Part shown: positions 10,601-18,643 of the stretch, piece by piece
How positions within the stretch are numbered: the first letter of the stretch is position 1
Layout: the number at the start of each line of letters is the position of its first letter
Assembly: GCA_016714745.1 (NCBI GenBank)
Contig: JADKCG010000001.1
Location: 62,001-126,000 of the forward strand
Origin: Elusimicrobiota bacterium
GTDB lineage: Bacteria; Elusimicrobiota; Elusimicrobia; FEN-1173
DNA: 64,000 nucleotides
Direction: 5' to 3'
Notes under the pieces: generated by a model
Database searches by the model: none
Told to the model about the DNA's origin: nothing
Seen by the model: only the letters and a program-made list of their open reading frames with translations
Translations under genes and position numbers: made by a program

Positions 10601-12198
10601 CGGACATGCCCTCTGAAAAACTGATGGCGGAGTTACGGAGTCAACATTCCGATTTTGATGAAGTGCTTTCCTGGATGAATTCGTTCCCCTATGCCGTCCG
10701 AATCAGCAAAGAAATTTTGGTGGTACACGCTTCTCCCGATCCTGGCGCCAACCAATTTGAAGATATGGGAAAAACGGAAAGCAGCCGTTTACGCATGATG
10801 TGGGACCGAAAATGGACACAAAAAGGGAAAAGTTATATTGCGAATTTGCCTCGAAGGAAAGCAGATTGGAGGGTTAATTTTATTGTTTACGGGCATTCGA
10901 TGGAAAAGCAAGTTAACGACGAGTATGCGCAAGGGAGGATTGATTTAATGAAGACGGGTGTTTTCAACGTCAATGTTCTTCCTCGCAAAGCCCCCAAGGG
11001 TGGCGCTCAGGGAGTACTCCTTTTTAAATTTAAAGCTGGAAAAGTCATTGGTTCACAAGCTCGTTATGGATCAAATGGGTTTGATCTAAATACTGTCAAG
11101 TTCCCGACAGACGCCAAGCCCGTTCGTAACACATGGTTTAGTTCGAGTGTTGTGGGTTATGGATTTTTCGTAATTGTTGCTGGGCTTTTGTTAACTTTTT
11201 TTGGAGTTGATCTGGAAACACTTTCTTCTCCTTTAAAGTCGCTTCTGCTCATAGCGGCTGTCCCCCTGTCTATGGTCACCACATCGACGTTGGGAGTCGC
11301 CGCGTTATTCGAATTGTCTGCGCGCCGAAAAGATCCGAAAGTTTGGGCGAAAAAGCACGGTGTTCAAGAAGGGTCTGCTCAATACAATACCTACATGGAG
11401 TCTGCGGAAAGTATTGCCGCGGCAGGCCGCGCGGCGGCCGCTGCTGGAAAAAGTGTAACCTGGGCGGAAATCAAGGAACAGAGCCGTCTTAACATCCAAT
11501 ATTTGATGGGTCTTTTTAAACGCCAGGGACAGCCTGCCCAAGGTCCAACGGCTGAGGAGACCCCCACCGTTGTTTCGACGATTCTGGAAACAATGCCTGA
11601 TGCGAAAAAAGGGACATTTTCGGCCGCCGACGTTTTTGGGGCCATCACAAACACGGGTTCCAATCTTCAGGGGATGGCGAAAAATGCGGTCCAGGGCATG
11701 TCCGAACAAACGCGAAGAAGAGTTTCACATCAATCGGGCGCTTTGAGTTGGCTTATGGAAGTTTCGCAAATAGACACAAATGCTGTGGCCCTGCTCCCAC
11801 TCCCTTCGACTCTAATGGGACGTGGGGACCTGGATCAAATTGTTGACAATGCTCTTGCGATGCACAAAAAAGCTGTCTTTTACGTTGAGGCGGGTGTGAA
11901 TGTCCCTGGTGCGTTCATGCGGTATATCGAGTCGAAAGATGATCGCGTGGAGCTTATTCGTCTTTCCGCCGGAGTAAAATTGTTTGACAACCAAGCACTG
12001 ATGATGGTCGTCCTCGAGCAAAACGCCCCCCATAACGCGCCAAACGTTCAGCCTTATCTCCCTGACGAATACACGGCGAATGCCACTGGCGTCAAGGACG
12101 AAAAACGATTCGGAGATAAGTCTGTTCTCCCCATGAGCCTTGTTCTCATGTTCAAACGAATGATTGAATTAGCCAATTTCATCGCCACTCAGGCCTAA
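7621..12198 (+). CDS. Giant secreted protein, C-terminal part with metallophosphatase domain and two membrane segments
   Basis: 1525 codons; the same frame extends back without a stop to about 7561 and belongs with 6845-7579 (about 1785 aa in all). Residues 215-260 hold VLVTGGFHSPGMAEKLERAG, completing the Tiki-like fold. A calcineurin-type phosphoesterase is clear: GDVQGN near residue 878, GDLIDGG near 914, GNHE near 950 and GHS near 1090, all metal-ligand motifs. Two hydrophobic helices follow at about 1175-1235 (YGFFVIVAGLLLTFFGV; LLLIAAVPLSMVTTSTLGVA). The last 200 residues match nothing I recognise. The combination suggests an envelope-anchored hydrolase, but the substrate cannot be named. 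Confidence 0.7.
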   Translation: MALDRSVQSYVAGQTGLGVHFKIMAEQVPVNTLTQGTMDFLQAIAMESAINWQKVEEDRTQLVEQLVQKLDKKQTDVLIQWSVAYRTGHFRYAEFYKSLKDLCENNGLPLSRFPSMDEYIRYVLLADGIDPEQLLTDMTMLGKSAYVHLIKTPEEKQIVERSNALMLTGKLVDFSLTPTEYEEYTKTSIPDFPKDELLMFEDFYKQAHARDQAMTDNLVKSMTDHKTDTAVLVTGGFHSPGMAEKLERAGFTVISFTPKIEKIDTSKGSAYLSVFTQEKTPLEKMFKGEKLFLAQNPTGGLNSAPAELSAGVAVANVKNGSRLSEIEQDVQRVVAELSRLGLSPVDLRAPKVDIQESGDNLLVTVEITQDGNTRQVRYTVTFDKEGAYYKVDAAEVLGIRGEVVEFAREIAPTSAEDMVARVNNLFDLGHSEAIAETPILSGLPGMALAEILWVLNLHQRRNIDRTDLAARIVKLELLRQISLVAEAGRWVVNATAAQALLGSKSSEVTELSQTEGGMGSEISKAVAHYVLNHNLNGTDRLGMLNLGYRPGVFRSLNQSYYRNFILKPFLKDLLKRDPTAEEIETVLKEALRRETNPVNILKEIHSYPDFPQWVQGMSLRHDLILLRGFAIGIESGVQVFQSNEERQQIIAALEHVGPPRVGDPDKRRQSYSDLGFDEQARVLFEFEILPTVKRFVDKHNEKEAPQEVKSLPHEVPVPPGKPSFLSDDDFLAQHPIYDAGILRDFKKATEGQTIGVLNEKVREQAARTGKQIHAVMARLTPGAIGLGRIYRLQKMIFEKTGKLLSLEEIMRMPIAQLLLQIGHALPVEELEDGNQARPVDNNFDFTDEIGEDQLRVVSINEGRLLDIDGVQDGDLGVIGDVQGNFDETLQTLVKTGFVDANGNWIAGNKVLVFAGDLIDGGDKPWEVLSFLYNLSRQAEQSGGRVVVVRGNHEDLMLGALAGDSRRKEIWLRNHGDNTLRALLGNEQLDTATLADMPSEKLMAELRSQHSDFDEVLSWMNSFPYAVRISKEILVVHASPDPGANQFEDMGKTESSRLRMMWDRKWTQKGKSYIANLPRRKADWRVNFIVYGHSMEKQVNDEYAQGRIDLMKTGVFNVNVLPRKAPKGGAQGVLLFKFKAGKVIGSQARYGSNGFDLNTVKFPTDAKPVRNTWFSSSVVGYGFFVIVAGLLLTFFGVDLETLSSPLKSLLLIAAVPLSMVTTSTLGVAALFELSARRKDPKVWAKKHGVQEGSAQYNTYMESAESIAAAGRAAAAAGKSVTWAEIKEQSRLNIQYLMGLFKRQGQPAQGPTAEETPTVVSTILETMPDAKKGTFSAADVFGAITNTGSNLQGMAKNAVQGMSEQTRRRVSHQSGALSWLMEVSQIDTNAVALLPLPSTLMGRGDLDQIVDNALAMHKKAVFYVEAGVNVPGAFMRYIESKDDRVELIRLSAGVKLFDNQALMMVVLEQNAPHNAPNVQPYLPDEYTANATGVKDEKRFGDKSVLPMSLVLMFKRMIELANFIATQA

Positions 12199-12295
12199 GA
12201 CTCTTATCAAATACTATCCTCTCTCGGAGAATGAGGGGAGATTGAGAGATGTCTAGATACGCACCTCGCCCCTTCCTTCGATTTAATCGAACCCA

Positions 12296-12478
12296 ATGAC
12301 TATGAATGAGTATTTGCCTTTCCTATTCCCCGTCTTTTCCAATCCAGAATTCCTACCCCCCCCAGTGCCCGCCTTCTCATCGGTCTATGCGGCTTCTCAC
12401 GGAGTCACAAACCGGTTAAACGACAACCGCCCCAAGAAGGTTGTGACGGAAGACGGCACGCTCACCGAATTCGGCTAA
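12296..12478 (+). pseudogene. Possible RHS/YD-repeat remnant
   Basis: A 60-codon frame ends in VTEDGTLTEFG followed by TAA. Reading through that stop gives DHEGQKVEP, so the line resembles a YD repeat (DGTLTEFGYDHEGQ) with its tyrosine codon turned into TAA. Nothing upstream supports a full gene. The neighbouring palindromic element starts 19 bp later. Very tentative. Confidence 0.2.
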
Positions 12479-12496
12479 GACCATGAAGGCCAAAAG

Positions 12497-12665
12497 GTTG
12501 AACCCGGATTTTGCAATAGGACACGGCATTCGATGAAGAATCCGGGACTTTTTCTTCCTCAAAACGCTCAACCGTAGACTTCGCTACGCTTTCGCGTTTT
12601 TCGTCGAAAAAGCCGCCGGCTTCTTCATCTCGGTGCTCGCGCCTATTGCAAAGTCCGGGTTGAAC
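12497..12665. repeat. 169-bp palindromic element
   Basis: The outer arms of 24 bp (12497-12520 and 12642-12665) are inverted copies with about two mismatches (GTTGAACCCGGATTTTGCAA against GTTCAACCCGGACTTTGCAA). Inside them a second pair is inverted: GATGAAGAATCCGGGACTTT near 12532 and AAAAAGCCGCCGGCTTCTTC near 12606. A third pair is AAAACGC/GCGTTTT. The whole segment could fold into one long hairpin, like a MITE or a structured RNA. No protein is encoded. Confidence 0.7.
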
Positions 12666-13023
12666 AAAGTGTCTATGCCCCCGGGCTACTCGAACCTTTT
12701 CCTTTCCATCTGGACCGTACGCCATTGCAAGACCTGACCCCCATTTTTTATTAGCCCCGTGATGCACCCTCGAAACACTTGAGCGGCCAAAAACGAAAAT
12801 CATGGAAAAAATAAACGCCGCCACCGAGAGTTCTACCAAACTCAAACATCGTGCCTTGTTTAGGAGCATCGTTCTTGCGCTCCTACGCCTGAGGGGACTT
12901 AGGGTTTGCCGGGGGGGAGTGCCAAGGGGATCAATCGTCTCGAATTCAATGCCTCTTTAGGAAATTGTCTCACGCCCCCCCGCCGCATGAGCGGAGGGAG
13001 GGAACAACGACTTTCGGGTGCCG
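12666..13023. other. Non-coding stretch, possible second intron-end scrap
   Basis: No gene seen. CCCCCGGGCTACTCGAACC near 12678 resembles CCCCCAGGCTACTCGACCC at the group II intron-like fragment near 14766. The rest carries no recognisable signal. Confidence 0.25.
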
Positions 13024-14211
13024 TTAGAAGATCTTGCCGTCGTTCAGTTCTTTCAGGAAGCGGGGGAGGGGCAGGATTTCCACGGGGCCGAAGCGGTAGG
13101 AGCGGTCGCCGAGATAAATGCCGAGGGCGCGGCGGACGCGGACTGATTTTTGTGCCGCCATATCCAAGAGGGCCCGGTGCCAGGATCGTTCCCATCGAGA
13201 GGCGTGTTTGAGTTCGATGAGGACAATGTCCGGCGGGGTTTCGGTCGTCCGCTTGCGAGTTTCAATAACGAAATCAATTTCGACCCCAGCGGGGGTTCGG
13301 TAGTAGGCCAGGGGGCGAAACTTTTTTTGAGTTTCGTTGTGCACGCGCAGTTCGTGGAAGATCAGTGTTTCGAGCGCTCGGCCTTTCCAAAAACCGTCCA
13401 CCGGGTCGCTGAGCAGGCCGGCGGCGCCGCGGGCGACGCCAGGGTCGAACCAGTAAAATTTCGGGTGGGACCCTTCACGAACTTTCGCCAGAGGGCGGTA
13501 GGCCGGAAGAAAGTGCCCGAGCAGAGTGTCTTGAAGGATGGAAAAATAATGGTCAACGCTGGCACGGGGGACGCCGGCCTGGGAGGCGATGTTGGAGGCG
13601 TTCACGATCTGGCCGTTTAAGAGGCCCGCGATTTCCAGGAATCTCAAAAAAGGCAGAACATTCCGGACCAAGCCTTCCTCCTTGATCTCCTCTCTGATGT
13701 AGGTTTGGACGTAGGCGCGGAGAAGGTCGGGACCTTCGCGGGCGGAAAGGCTCACCAGGGGCAACGTCCCCCATTGGATCGCCTGGGCGACGTTAAACCG
13801 CTCCCCCAGTTCTGCGGCGGTGAAGGATTCCATCGAAAGCGTGAGCGCTCTCCCGCCCAGAAGGTCGGCCCCTCCCCGTTTCAGTTTTCGGGCCGATGAA
13901 CCGCAAAGGACGAACCGCCAAGGTCCTAACTCCATCAGTCGATGCACTTCCGTCAAGAGGGCCGGGATTTTTTGAACCTCGTCAAGAATCACCCAGGGAT
14001 GGCGCCCCCGCGCTCCGGCGGCGATCAGGGCTTCCAGCCGGTGCGGTTCCCGCGTCAGTTCCATGGCCGCCTCCGCGTCGAGGAGGTCCAACCGAAACGC
14101 TTGCGGAAATGATTTTTTCAACCACGTGCTCTTGCCCGTCGCCCGCGGTCCGAACAGAAAGAAAGACCGCGCGGGAGGGCGGAGGCTTCGGATAAAGACG
14201 TTTTGGTTCAT
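13024..14211 (-). CDS. AAA_14/DUF4143 ATP-binding protein
   Basis: 395-aa protein with an N-terminal P-loop FLFGPRATGKSTWLKKSFPQ (residues 18-37), Walker B WVILDEVQKIP (near 93), sensor LCGSSARKLKRGGADLLGGR and a C-terminal DUF4143 region ending in the nuclease-like stretch GVEIDFVIETRKR...IVLIELKHA. Such proteins are common accessory genes in bacteria and archaea with unproven function; links to mobile elements have been suggested. The gene stands alone. A perfect palindrome at 14232-14260 lies about 20 bp upstream of its start and may be its operator. Confidence 0.9.
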   Translation of the reverse strand: MNQNVFIRSLRPPARSFFLFGPRATGKSTWLKKSFPQAFRLDLLDAEAAMELTREPHRLEALIAAGARGRHPWVILDEVQKIPALLTEVHRLMELGPWRFVLCGSSARKLKRGGADLLGGRALTLSMESFTAAELGERFNVAQAIQWGTLPLVSLSAREGPDLLRAYVQTYIREEIKEEGLVRNVLPFLRFLEIAGLLNGQIVNASNIASQAGVPRASVDHYFSILQDTLLGHFLPAYRPLAKVREGSHPKFYWFDPGVARGAAGLLSDPVDGFWKGRALETLIFHELRVHNETQKKFRPLAYYRTPAGVEIDFVIETRKRTTETPPDIVLIELKHASRWERSWHRALLDMAAQKSVRVRRALGIYLGDRSYRFGPVEILPLPRFLKELNDGKIF

Positions 14212-14231
14212 GAGTATATCTTGTAACTTAT

Positions 14232-14260
14232 GTTGTAAAAAAGCAATGCTTTTTTACAAC
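14232..14260. promoter_or_regulatory. Perfect 29-bp palindrome upstream of the DUF4143 ATPase
   Basis: Arms GTTGTAAAAAAGC and GCTTTTTTACAAC (13 bp, no mismatch) are separated by AAT. TTGTAA also occurs alone at 14221. The position just before the minus-strand start suggests an operator; a transcription terminator for either strand is the alternative. Confidence 0.5.
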
Positions 14261-14339
14261 ACGTTGCACAAAGAATAGGGGGACGTTTTCAATTTGTCAA
14301 GTTATTGACATGAAAGAAGAGCTGTTACTGTCTGCCGGC

Positions 14340-14704
14340 ATGCCACGACAGAAAAGGTTGAATATTCCTGGGACAAAATTCCATGTGATCGGTCGGGGGA
14401 TCGAGCGGCGGAGCATTTGTTCCAAAATAGATATAAATCGATTCTTGACGGGGGAGGATTGAGGAGAAGTGTCGGCGGATGGGAAGGGGTCCGCGCATTG
14501 AAAATGGATGAAGATGTATGGCAAATCGATGCCCGGATTCTCGGTGACGGAGGATTTGTGTCGGAAGTTCAAGTTGCCTCGGAAGAAAAGCTGAGTTTAA
14601 AAGAGCGATTGAAAGGCGAATGCCACACACTTCGTTGTCTGGCCCAAATTGCTCGAACGCGGCCGATCCTGGCTCACTGGGAATGGCGATTGAATGCGGT
14701 CTGA
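14340..14704 (+). pseudogene. Remnant of REP-associated (Y1/HUH) transposase
   Basis: ATG 14340 opens MPRQKRLNIPGTKFHVIGRG, the usual start of REP-associated tyrosine transposases including the 'PG..FHVIGRG' strand, but it stops at 14462. In the frame of 14417 the C-terminal part follows: RRSVGGWEG, then DARILGDGGFVSEVQVASEE, a line typical of the family's C-terminus. The central part with the HUH motif and catalytic tyrosine is missing, so an internal deletion plus frameshift has inactivated it. Confidence 0.7.
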
Positions 14705-14711
14705 TCAGGAA

Positions 14712-14775
14712 GAGCCGTATGAATCGAGAGATTCACGTTCGGATCTGTGAGGCCTGGGGGGTAAGCCCCCAGGCT
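14712..14775 (+). ncRNA. Group II intron 3'-end fragment (domains V and VI)
   Basis: 14712-14745 is a 34-nt hairpin starting GAGCCGTATG with a GAGA tetraloop and returning CACGTTCGGATC. Length and the AGC triad fit group II domain V. After TGTGAG a second strong hairpin follows (GCCTGGGGG/CCCCCAGGC, 14752-14774) and then TACTCGACCC, as for domain VI and the 3' splice site. No intron-encoded reverse transcriptase is present upstream, so this is a stub beside the transposase remnant. Judged by eye. Confidence 0.55.
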
Positions 14776-14784
14776 ACTCGACCC

Positions 14785-15213
14785 TTAGCTTACGGGGAAA
14801 TCTTGAACAAACTGTTTAATCTCATCCCTCACTCGGCGGTAATGGGACAGCGCCTCCTCTTCGGTCTTTGCTTCAGCGGTCAGCTTGGGCGGGTCTTCAA
14901 ACCCGGCGCGGATGACTTTCGTTTTTCCGGGAAATCGGGGGCAATGTTCGTTGGCGTGGCCGCAGACTGTGACGACGATGTCGAAAGGGATGTCTTTTAA
15001 TTCGTTGACGTTTTTCGAACGGTGTTCGGAGATATCCACCCCCGCCTCCGCCATCACCTTGACGGCGAGAGGGTTCAATCCGTGCGTCTCGATTCCCGCA
15101 GAGAAAGCTTCCAAAACGTCGCCTTTCAACGCGCGCGTCCACCCCTCGGCCATCTGGCTCCGGCAGGAGTTTCCCGTGCAGAGGAAAAGGATTTTGGTTT
15201 TTCGTGCGCTCAT
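14785..15213 (-). CDS. arsC: Thioredoxin-coupled arsenate reductase
   Basis: 142-aa low-molecular-weight phosphatase-like ArsC that reduces arsenate to arsenite. The phosphate loop is CTGNSCRS near the N-terminus, and the resolving pair of cysteines is in VTVCGHANEHCP, the arrangement of the three-cysteine thioredoxin-dependent class. I chose the ATG at 15213 (MSARKTKILF) rather than an upstream in-frame ATG because the fold begins there and GGGGTGG lies just before it. It is the last gene of the minus-strand ars cluster. Confidence 0.9.
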   Translation of the reverse strand: MSARKTKILFLCTGNSCRSQMAEGWTRALKGDVLEAFSAGIETHGLNPLAVKVMAEAGVDISEHRSKNVNELKDIPFDIVVTVCGHANEHCPRFPGKTKVIRAGFEDPPKLTAEAKTEEEALSHYRRVRDEIKQFVQDFPVS

Positions 15214-15384
15214 AATCCACCCCGAACGTCCGAAGCGCCATGGATCCTCCCGCCCCCATCCGCACACGTGCCCTTTTCAGCCAACAGCATCACCCCGGTC
15301 ACGACCCCTCTGCCCAATTGTCGTATCAACATCCACTCTCCTGGTTTCGACCTACACCCCTTCATGACCTCCCCGCCTCCGCTG

Positions 15385-15621
15385 TTATGATCCTAGAAGT
15401 GTTTTAAGTTCTTCCAGGGCGGGTACGCGTCCCGAGACCTTCACTACTCCGTCCACCGCCAACGCCGGGGTGGACATGACGCCGAAGTTGATGATCTTTT
15501 CGATGTTGGTCACCTTTTCCAAGGTGTATTCAATCCCCATCGCCTGGGCGGCTTGTTCTGCCGCTTCCGTCAACTTCTTGCACTTTGGGCATCCGGTGCC
15601 CAATACTTGAATTTTCTTCAT
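15385..15621 (-). CDS. Small thioredoxin/glutaredoxin-like protein
   Basis: 78 aa with the redox motif GTGCPKCKK (CxxC) at residues 9-17, the cis-proline segment VMSTPALAVDG and a final helix. It belongs to the short thioredoxin-like group (TM0996/MTH895 type) often encoded with permeases and ars genes. It lies between the permease (9 bp away) and arsC, so it may supply electrons to ArsC; that role is inference. Confidence 0.85.
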   Translation of the reverse strand: MKKIQVLGTGCPKCKKLTEAAEQAAQAMGIEYTLEKVTNIEKIINFGVMSTPALAVDGVVKVSGRVPALEELKTLLGS

Positions 15622-15630
15622 TGGAGCCTC

Positions 15631-16930
15631 CTAAAAAAAGAACCCATACAGCCATCCTGTGACCGTTGATAACATAATCACGATGGAGACAAACACGGCT
15701 GTCTTTTTCGTTCCCATGATTTGCCGCAGAACCAACATACTGGGGAGGGAAAGCGCCGGACCCGCCAGGAGGAGCGACAGAGCCGGACCTTTACCCATGC
15801 CGCTTCCCATGAGACCTTGCAGGATGGGCACTTCGGTCAATGTGGCGAAATACATGAACGCCGCCACCACAGACGAAATGAAGTTGGCGAAAAGCCCGTT
15901 GCCACCCACCAGGGAACTCACCCACGACGAGGGGATGTACCCCTCATGCCCCGGCCGACCCAACAAAAATCCGGCGGCCAAGACGCCGACCAGGAGAAGC
16001 GGCGTCACCTGTTTGGTGAAGTCCCAAGAGGCGGCAAACCAGTCGCCCAATTCGCCGTCAGAAGTGGCGGTCGAAAGGCCGAGCCCGACAACGCCAACCC
16101 CGAACGCCAGAACAGGGATGGACGGAAACAAGGCCCACGCCCCCACGGTTGCCAGCGCCATGACGATGAACTTCATCCATTTCAGCTGAAACCACCACAC
16201 AAGTCCCAAGCCCAACCCCAGGGGCACTCAGCGCCGTGATCACCCACTTGTAAGCGTAAACGGCTCCGAAAAACCCTCCCTCCCCTTTCGGTGCTCCCCA
16301 ATTCGCGAACACCAGAACGGCCACCATTGCTCCGAACGTCGCCGCCGTCTGCCACAAGGGCCGCGTCGCCACAGGTTCAGGCAGGACGGCTTGCGCCGCC
16401 GCCCGGTCGGATTCCTCTTTCCGAAAGAAAAAATGCATGGCCAGCCCCGCCACGAGGCTGAAAACAACCGCCCCGATGGTGCGGGCCAAGCCCATTTCCA
16501 AACCCAACACGCGGGCCGTCAAAACGATGGCCAGCACGTTGATGGCCGGTCCCGAGTAAAGGAAGGCCACCGCCGGACCCAACCCCGCGCCGCGCTTGTA
16601 GATGCCGCCGAAAAGCGGCAACACCGTGCAGGAACAAACGGCCAGTATGGTGCCCGACACCGACGCCACGCCGTAGGCCATCGCGGGATGGGCCTTGGTC
16701 CCTAAATATTTCATCACCGCGGCCTGGCTGATAAACACTGAAATGGCCCCGGCGATGAAGAAGGCGGGGAGGAGGCACAAAACGACATGCTCCCGCGCGT
16801 ACCACTTCACCAAATGGAACCCTTCCATCACGGCCCCGTCAAAACGCGTCGACCCCACCGGCAGGAAGGTTGCGGCCAGAAACGCCGCGCCCAGCCACCC
16901 CAGGAACTTGATTTCTTTTTTCCATTCCAT
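15631..16930 (-). pseudogene. UPF0718/ArsP-like permease, interrupted by one frameshift
   Basis: Two overlapping frames make one membrane protein. The N-terminal frame runs from ATG 16930 (MEWKKEIKFLGWLG; GGAGG upstream) to about 16225 and contains the family hallmark CSCTVLPLFGGIYKRGAG followed by AFLYSGPAIN. The C-terminal frame (16227 to 15631, from LGLGLGLVWWF) adds further hydrophobic helices ending TVTGWLYGFFF. Removing one C from the C4 run near 16226 gives a continuous ALSALGLGLGLVWW. Family members (DUF318) are metal or organoarsenical efflux permeases, which fits the ars context. It may be a sequencing indel rather than a dead gene. Confidence 0.8.
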
Positions 16931-16936
16931 GATGCT

Positions 16937-18002
16937 TTACCTCCCCTCGGTTTGTGTAAAGTATTTTTTTCGGAAATAGAGGGACACGTTCACTAGCCCG
17001 ATCAACACCGGAACTTCCACCAGGGGACCCACGACGGCCGCCAAAGCCGCGCCGGAGTTGATGCCGAACACCGCCACGGCCACGGCGATGGCCAGTTCGA
17101 AGTTGTTGCTGGCCGCCGTGAAGGAGAGCGTCGCGGACTTCTTGTAATTCGCTCCGATCTTCCAACTCATCCAGAAACTCACCAGGAACATGACCAGGAA
17201 GTAAATGAGCAGGGGCACGGCGATTCTCAATACATCCAGGGGAATCCGGACGATCATCTTTCCTTTAAGGCTGAACATCACGACGATGGTGAACAGAAGC
17301 GCGATGAGCGTCAGAGGGCTGATTTTGGGGATGAACGTCTTTTCATACCATTCTTTCCCCTTCGTTTTCAGGCCGACGACCCGGGTCAGCAGGCCCGCCA
17401 GGAACGGGATTCCCAAGTAGATGAAGACGCTTTGGGCAATCTGCCCCATGCTGATCTTCACAAGGCTCCCCCTTCAACCCGATCATCGGGGGCAGGACGG
17501 TGATGAACAGGTAGGCGAAGGCGCTGTAAAAGAGGACCTGGAACACGCTGTTGAATGCCACGAGTCCTGCGGCGTATTCGGTGTCCCCCTCTGCCAAGTC
17601 GTTCCAGACGATCACCATGGCGATGCATCGCGCTAGTCCGATCAGGATGAGGCCCACCATGTATTCCGGGTACCCGCGCAAGAACACGACCGCCAGGACA
17701 AACATCAGCACGGGGCCCACGATCCAGTTTTGAACCAAAGACAGCCCCAAAACTTTCCAATCCCGGAAATCATCCCCCAACTCCTCGTATTTCACCTTTG
17801 CTAACGGCGGATACATCATGAGGATCAGCCCCGCCGCGATGGGGAGGTTTGTTGTCCCCACTTGAAACAAGTTGATGAACTTCTCGGTCCCTTGAAAAAA
17901 ATATCCCAGACCAACCCCAAGCCCCATCGCCAGGAATATCCAGAGGGTCAGGTATCTATCCAAGAAAGAAAGTTTTTTTACAATGCCATCGCGATCCACC
18001 AT
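16937..18002 (-). pseudogene. acr3: ACR3-family arsenite efflux permease, interrupted by one frameshift
   Basis: The N-terminal frame from ATG 18002 (GAGAGG 8 nt upstream) reads VKKLSFLDRYLTLWIFLAMG and contains the conserved GLARCIAMVIVWNDLAEGD. The second frame reads VKISMGQIAQSVFIYLGIPF and contains SFTAASNNFELAIA, both ACR3 hallmarks, and ends at 16937. The break is at the C5 run 17468-17472; four bases there would give GLKGSLVKISM. About ten membrane segments are expected. It exports arsenite using the proton-motive force. The 55-bp gap to arsR contains a 7-bp inverted repeat (18015-18021/18040-18046), a possible second regulator site. Confidence 0.85.
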
Positions 18003-18057
18003 CACAAAAACCTCTCTTATAAGTATGTATGTGAACGCATATAAGAAGACAAAAAAA

Positions 18058-18426
18058 TTAACAGGTCACAACAGGGTCACCCGGCCTACGGGTGGAAGGG
18101 CCGCGAATCCCCCGCAAATCCTCTTGAATCAAAGGGCTTTGGTCCCAAAGCGAGCGCAAGCAAACGAGGGTTTCTTTTATGACGCTGGGAAGGGTCGGAG
18201 CGATTTCGTAGTGAATCCAAGTTCCTTCTCGCCAATCGCGGACAAGGCCTGCTTTCTTGAGGATTCCCAAATGACGGGAAACTTTGTATTGGGGTATTTT
18301 TAGGGCGCGCATCATTTCACACACGCAGAGTTCCCGTTCCAAGAGAAGACGCAAGAGCCGAAGCCGTAACGGTTCGTTGAGTGCCCCGTGGAAGGAGGAA
18401 AGGTCTTTTATCCCTATATGCCCCAT
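18058..18426 (-). CDS. arsR: ArsR-family arsenic-responsive repressor
   Basis: 122-aa winged-helix repressor with ELCVCEMMRALKIPQYKVSR; the CVC pair is the classical arsenite-binding site in the recognition region. KAGLVRDWREGTWIHYEI is the wing. A longer frame exists upstream, but the ATG at 18426 is where the fold starts (MGHIGIKDLSSFHGALNEP). The promoter predicted at 18434-18462 puts the transcription start at or next to this ATG, so the mRNA may be leaderless. It heads the ars operon and probably represses it. Confidence 0.9.
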   Translation of the reverse strand: MGHIGIKDLSSFHGALNEPLRLRLLRLLLERELCVCEMMRALKIPQYKVSRHLGILKKAGLVRDWREGTWIHYEIAPTLPSVIKETLVCLRSLWDQSPLIQEDLRGIRGPSTRRPGDPVVTC

Positions 18427-18436
18427 GTGGCATATA
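18415..18436 (-). promoter_or_regulatory. Candidate ArsR operator
   Basis: Perfect inverted repeat TATATGCC-6 bp-GGCATATA that covers the arsR ATG and touches the -10 box. This position fits autorepression by steric blocking of RNA polymerase. Confidence 0.6.
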
Positions 18437-18462
18437 TTAATCTGATTCCACATCGATGTCAA
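18434..18462 (-). promoter_or_regulatory. Sigma-70-type promoter of the ars operon
   Basis: On the minus strand the -35 is TTGACA (18462-18457), the spacer is exactly 17 bp and the -10 is TAATAT (18439-18434). This is the best promoter match in the window. Confidence 0.75.
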
Positions 18463-18643
18463 GAGGTGGACGGCAGACGGGACGTTGCCAATTAATGATT
18501 CTGCTCCAAAACCCTCAAAAACAGCCACGTTGATCTAATAAATCGATGTGGGATTCTGTTTGAGTTTTTCCGTCGGAAAGAGGGGGTTTTGCAGCAGAAT
18601 CAAATATAAAGTTAATGAATTGAAGCGATTTATTCCGAGCGTG

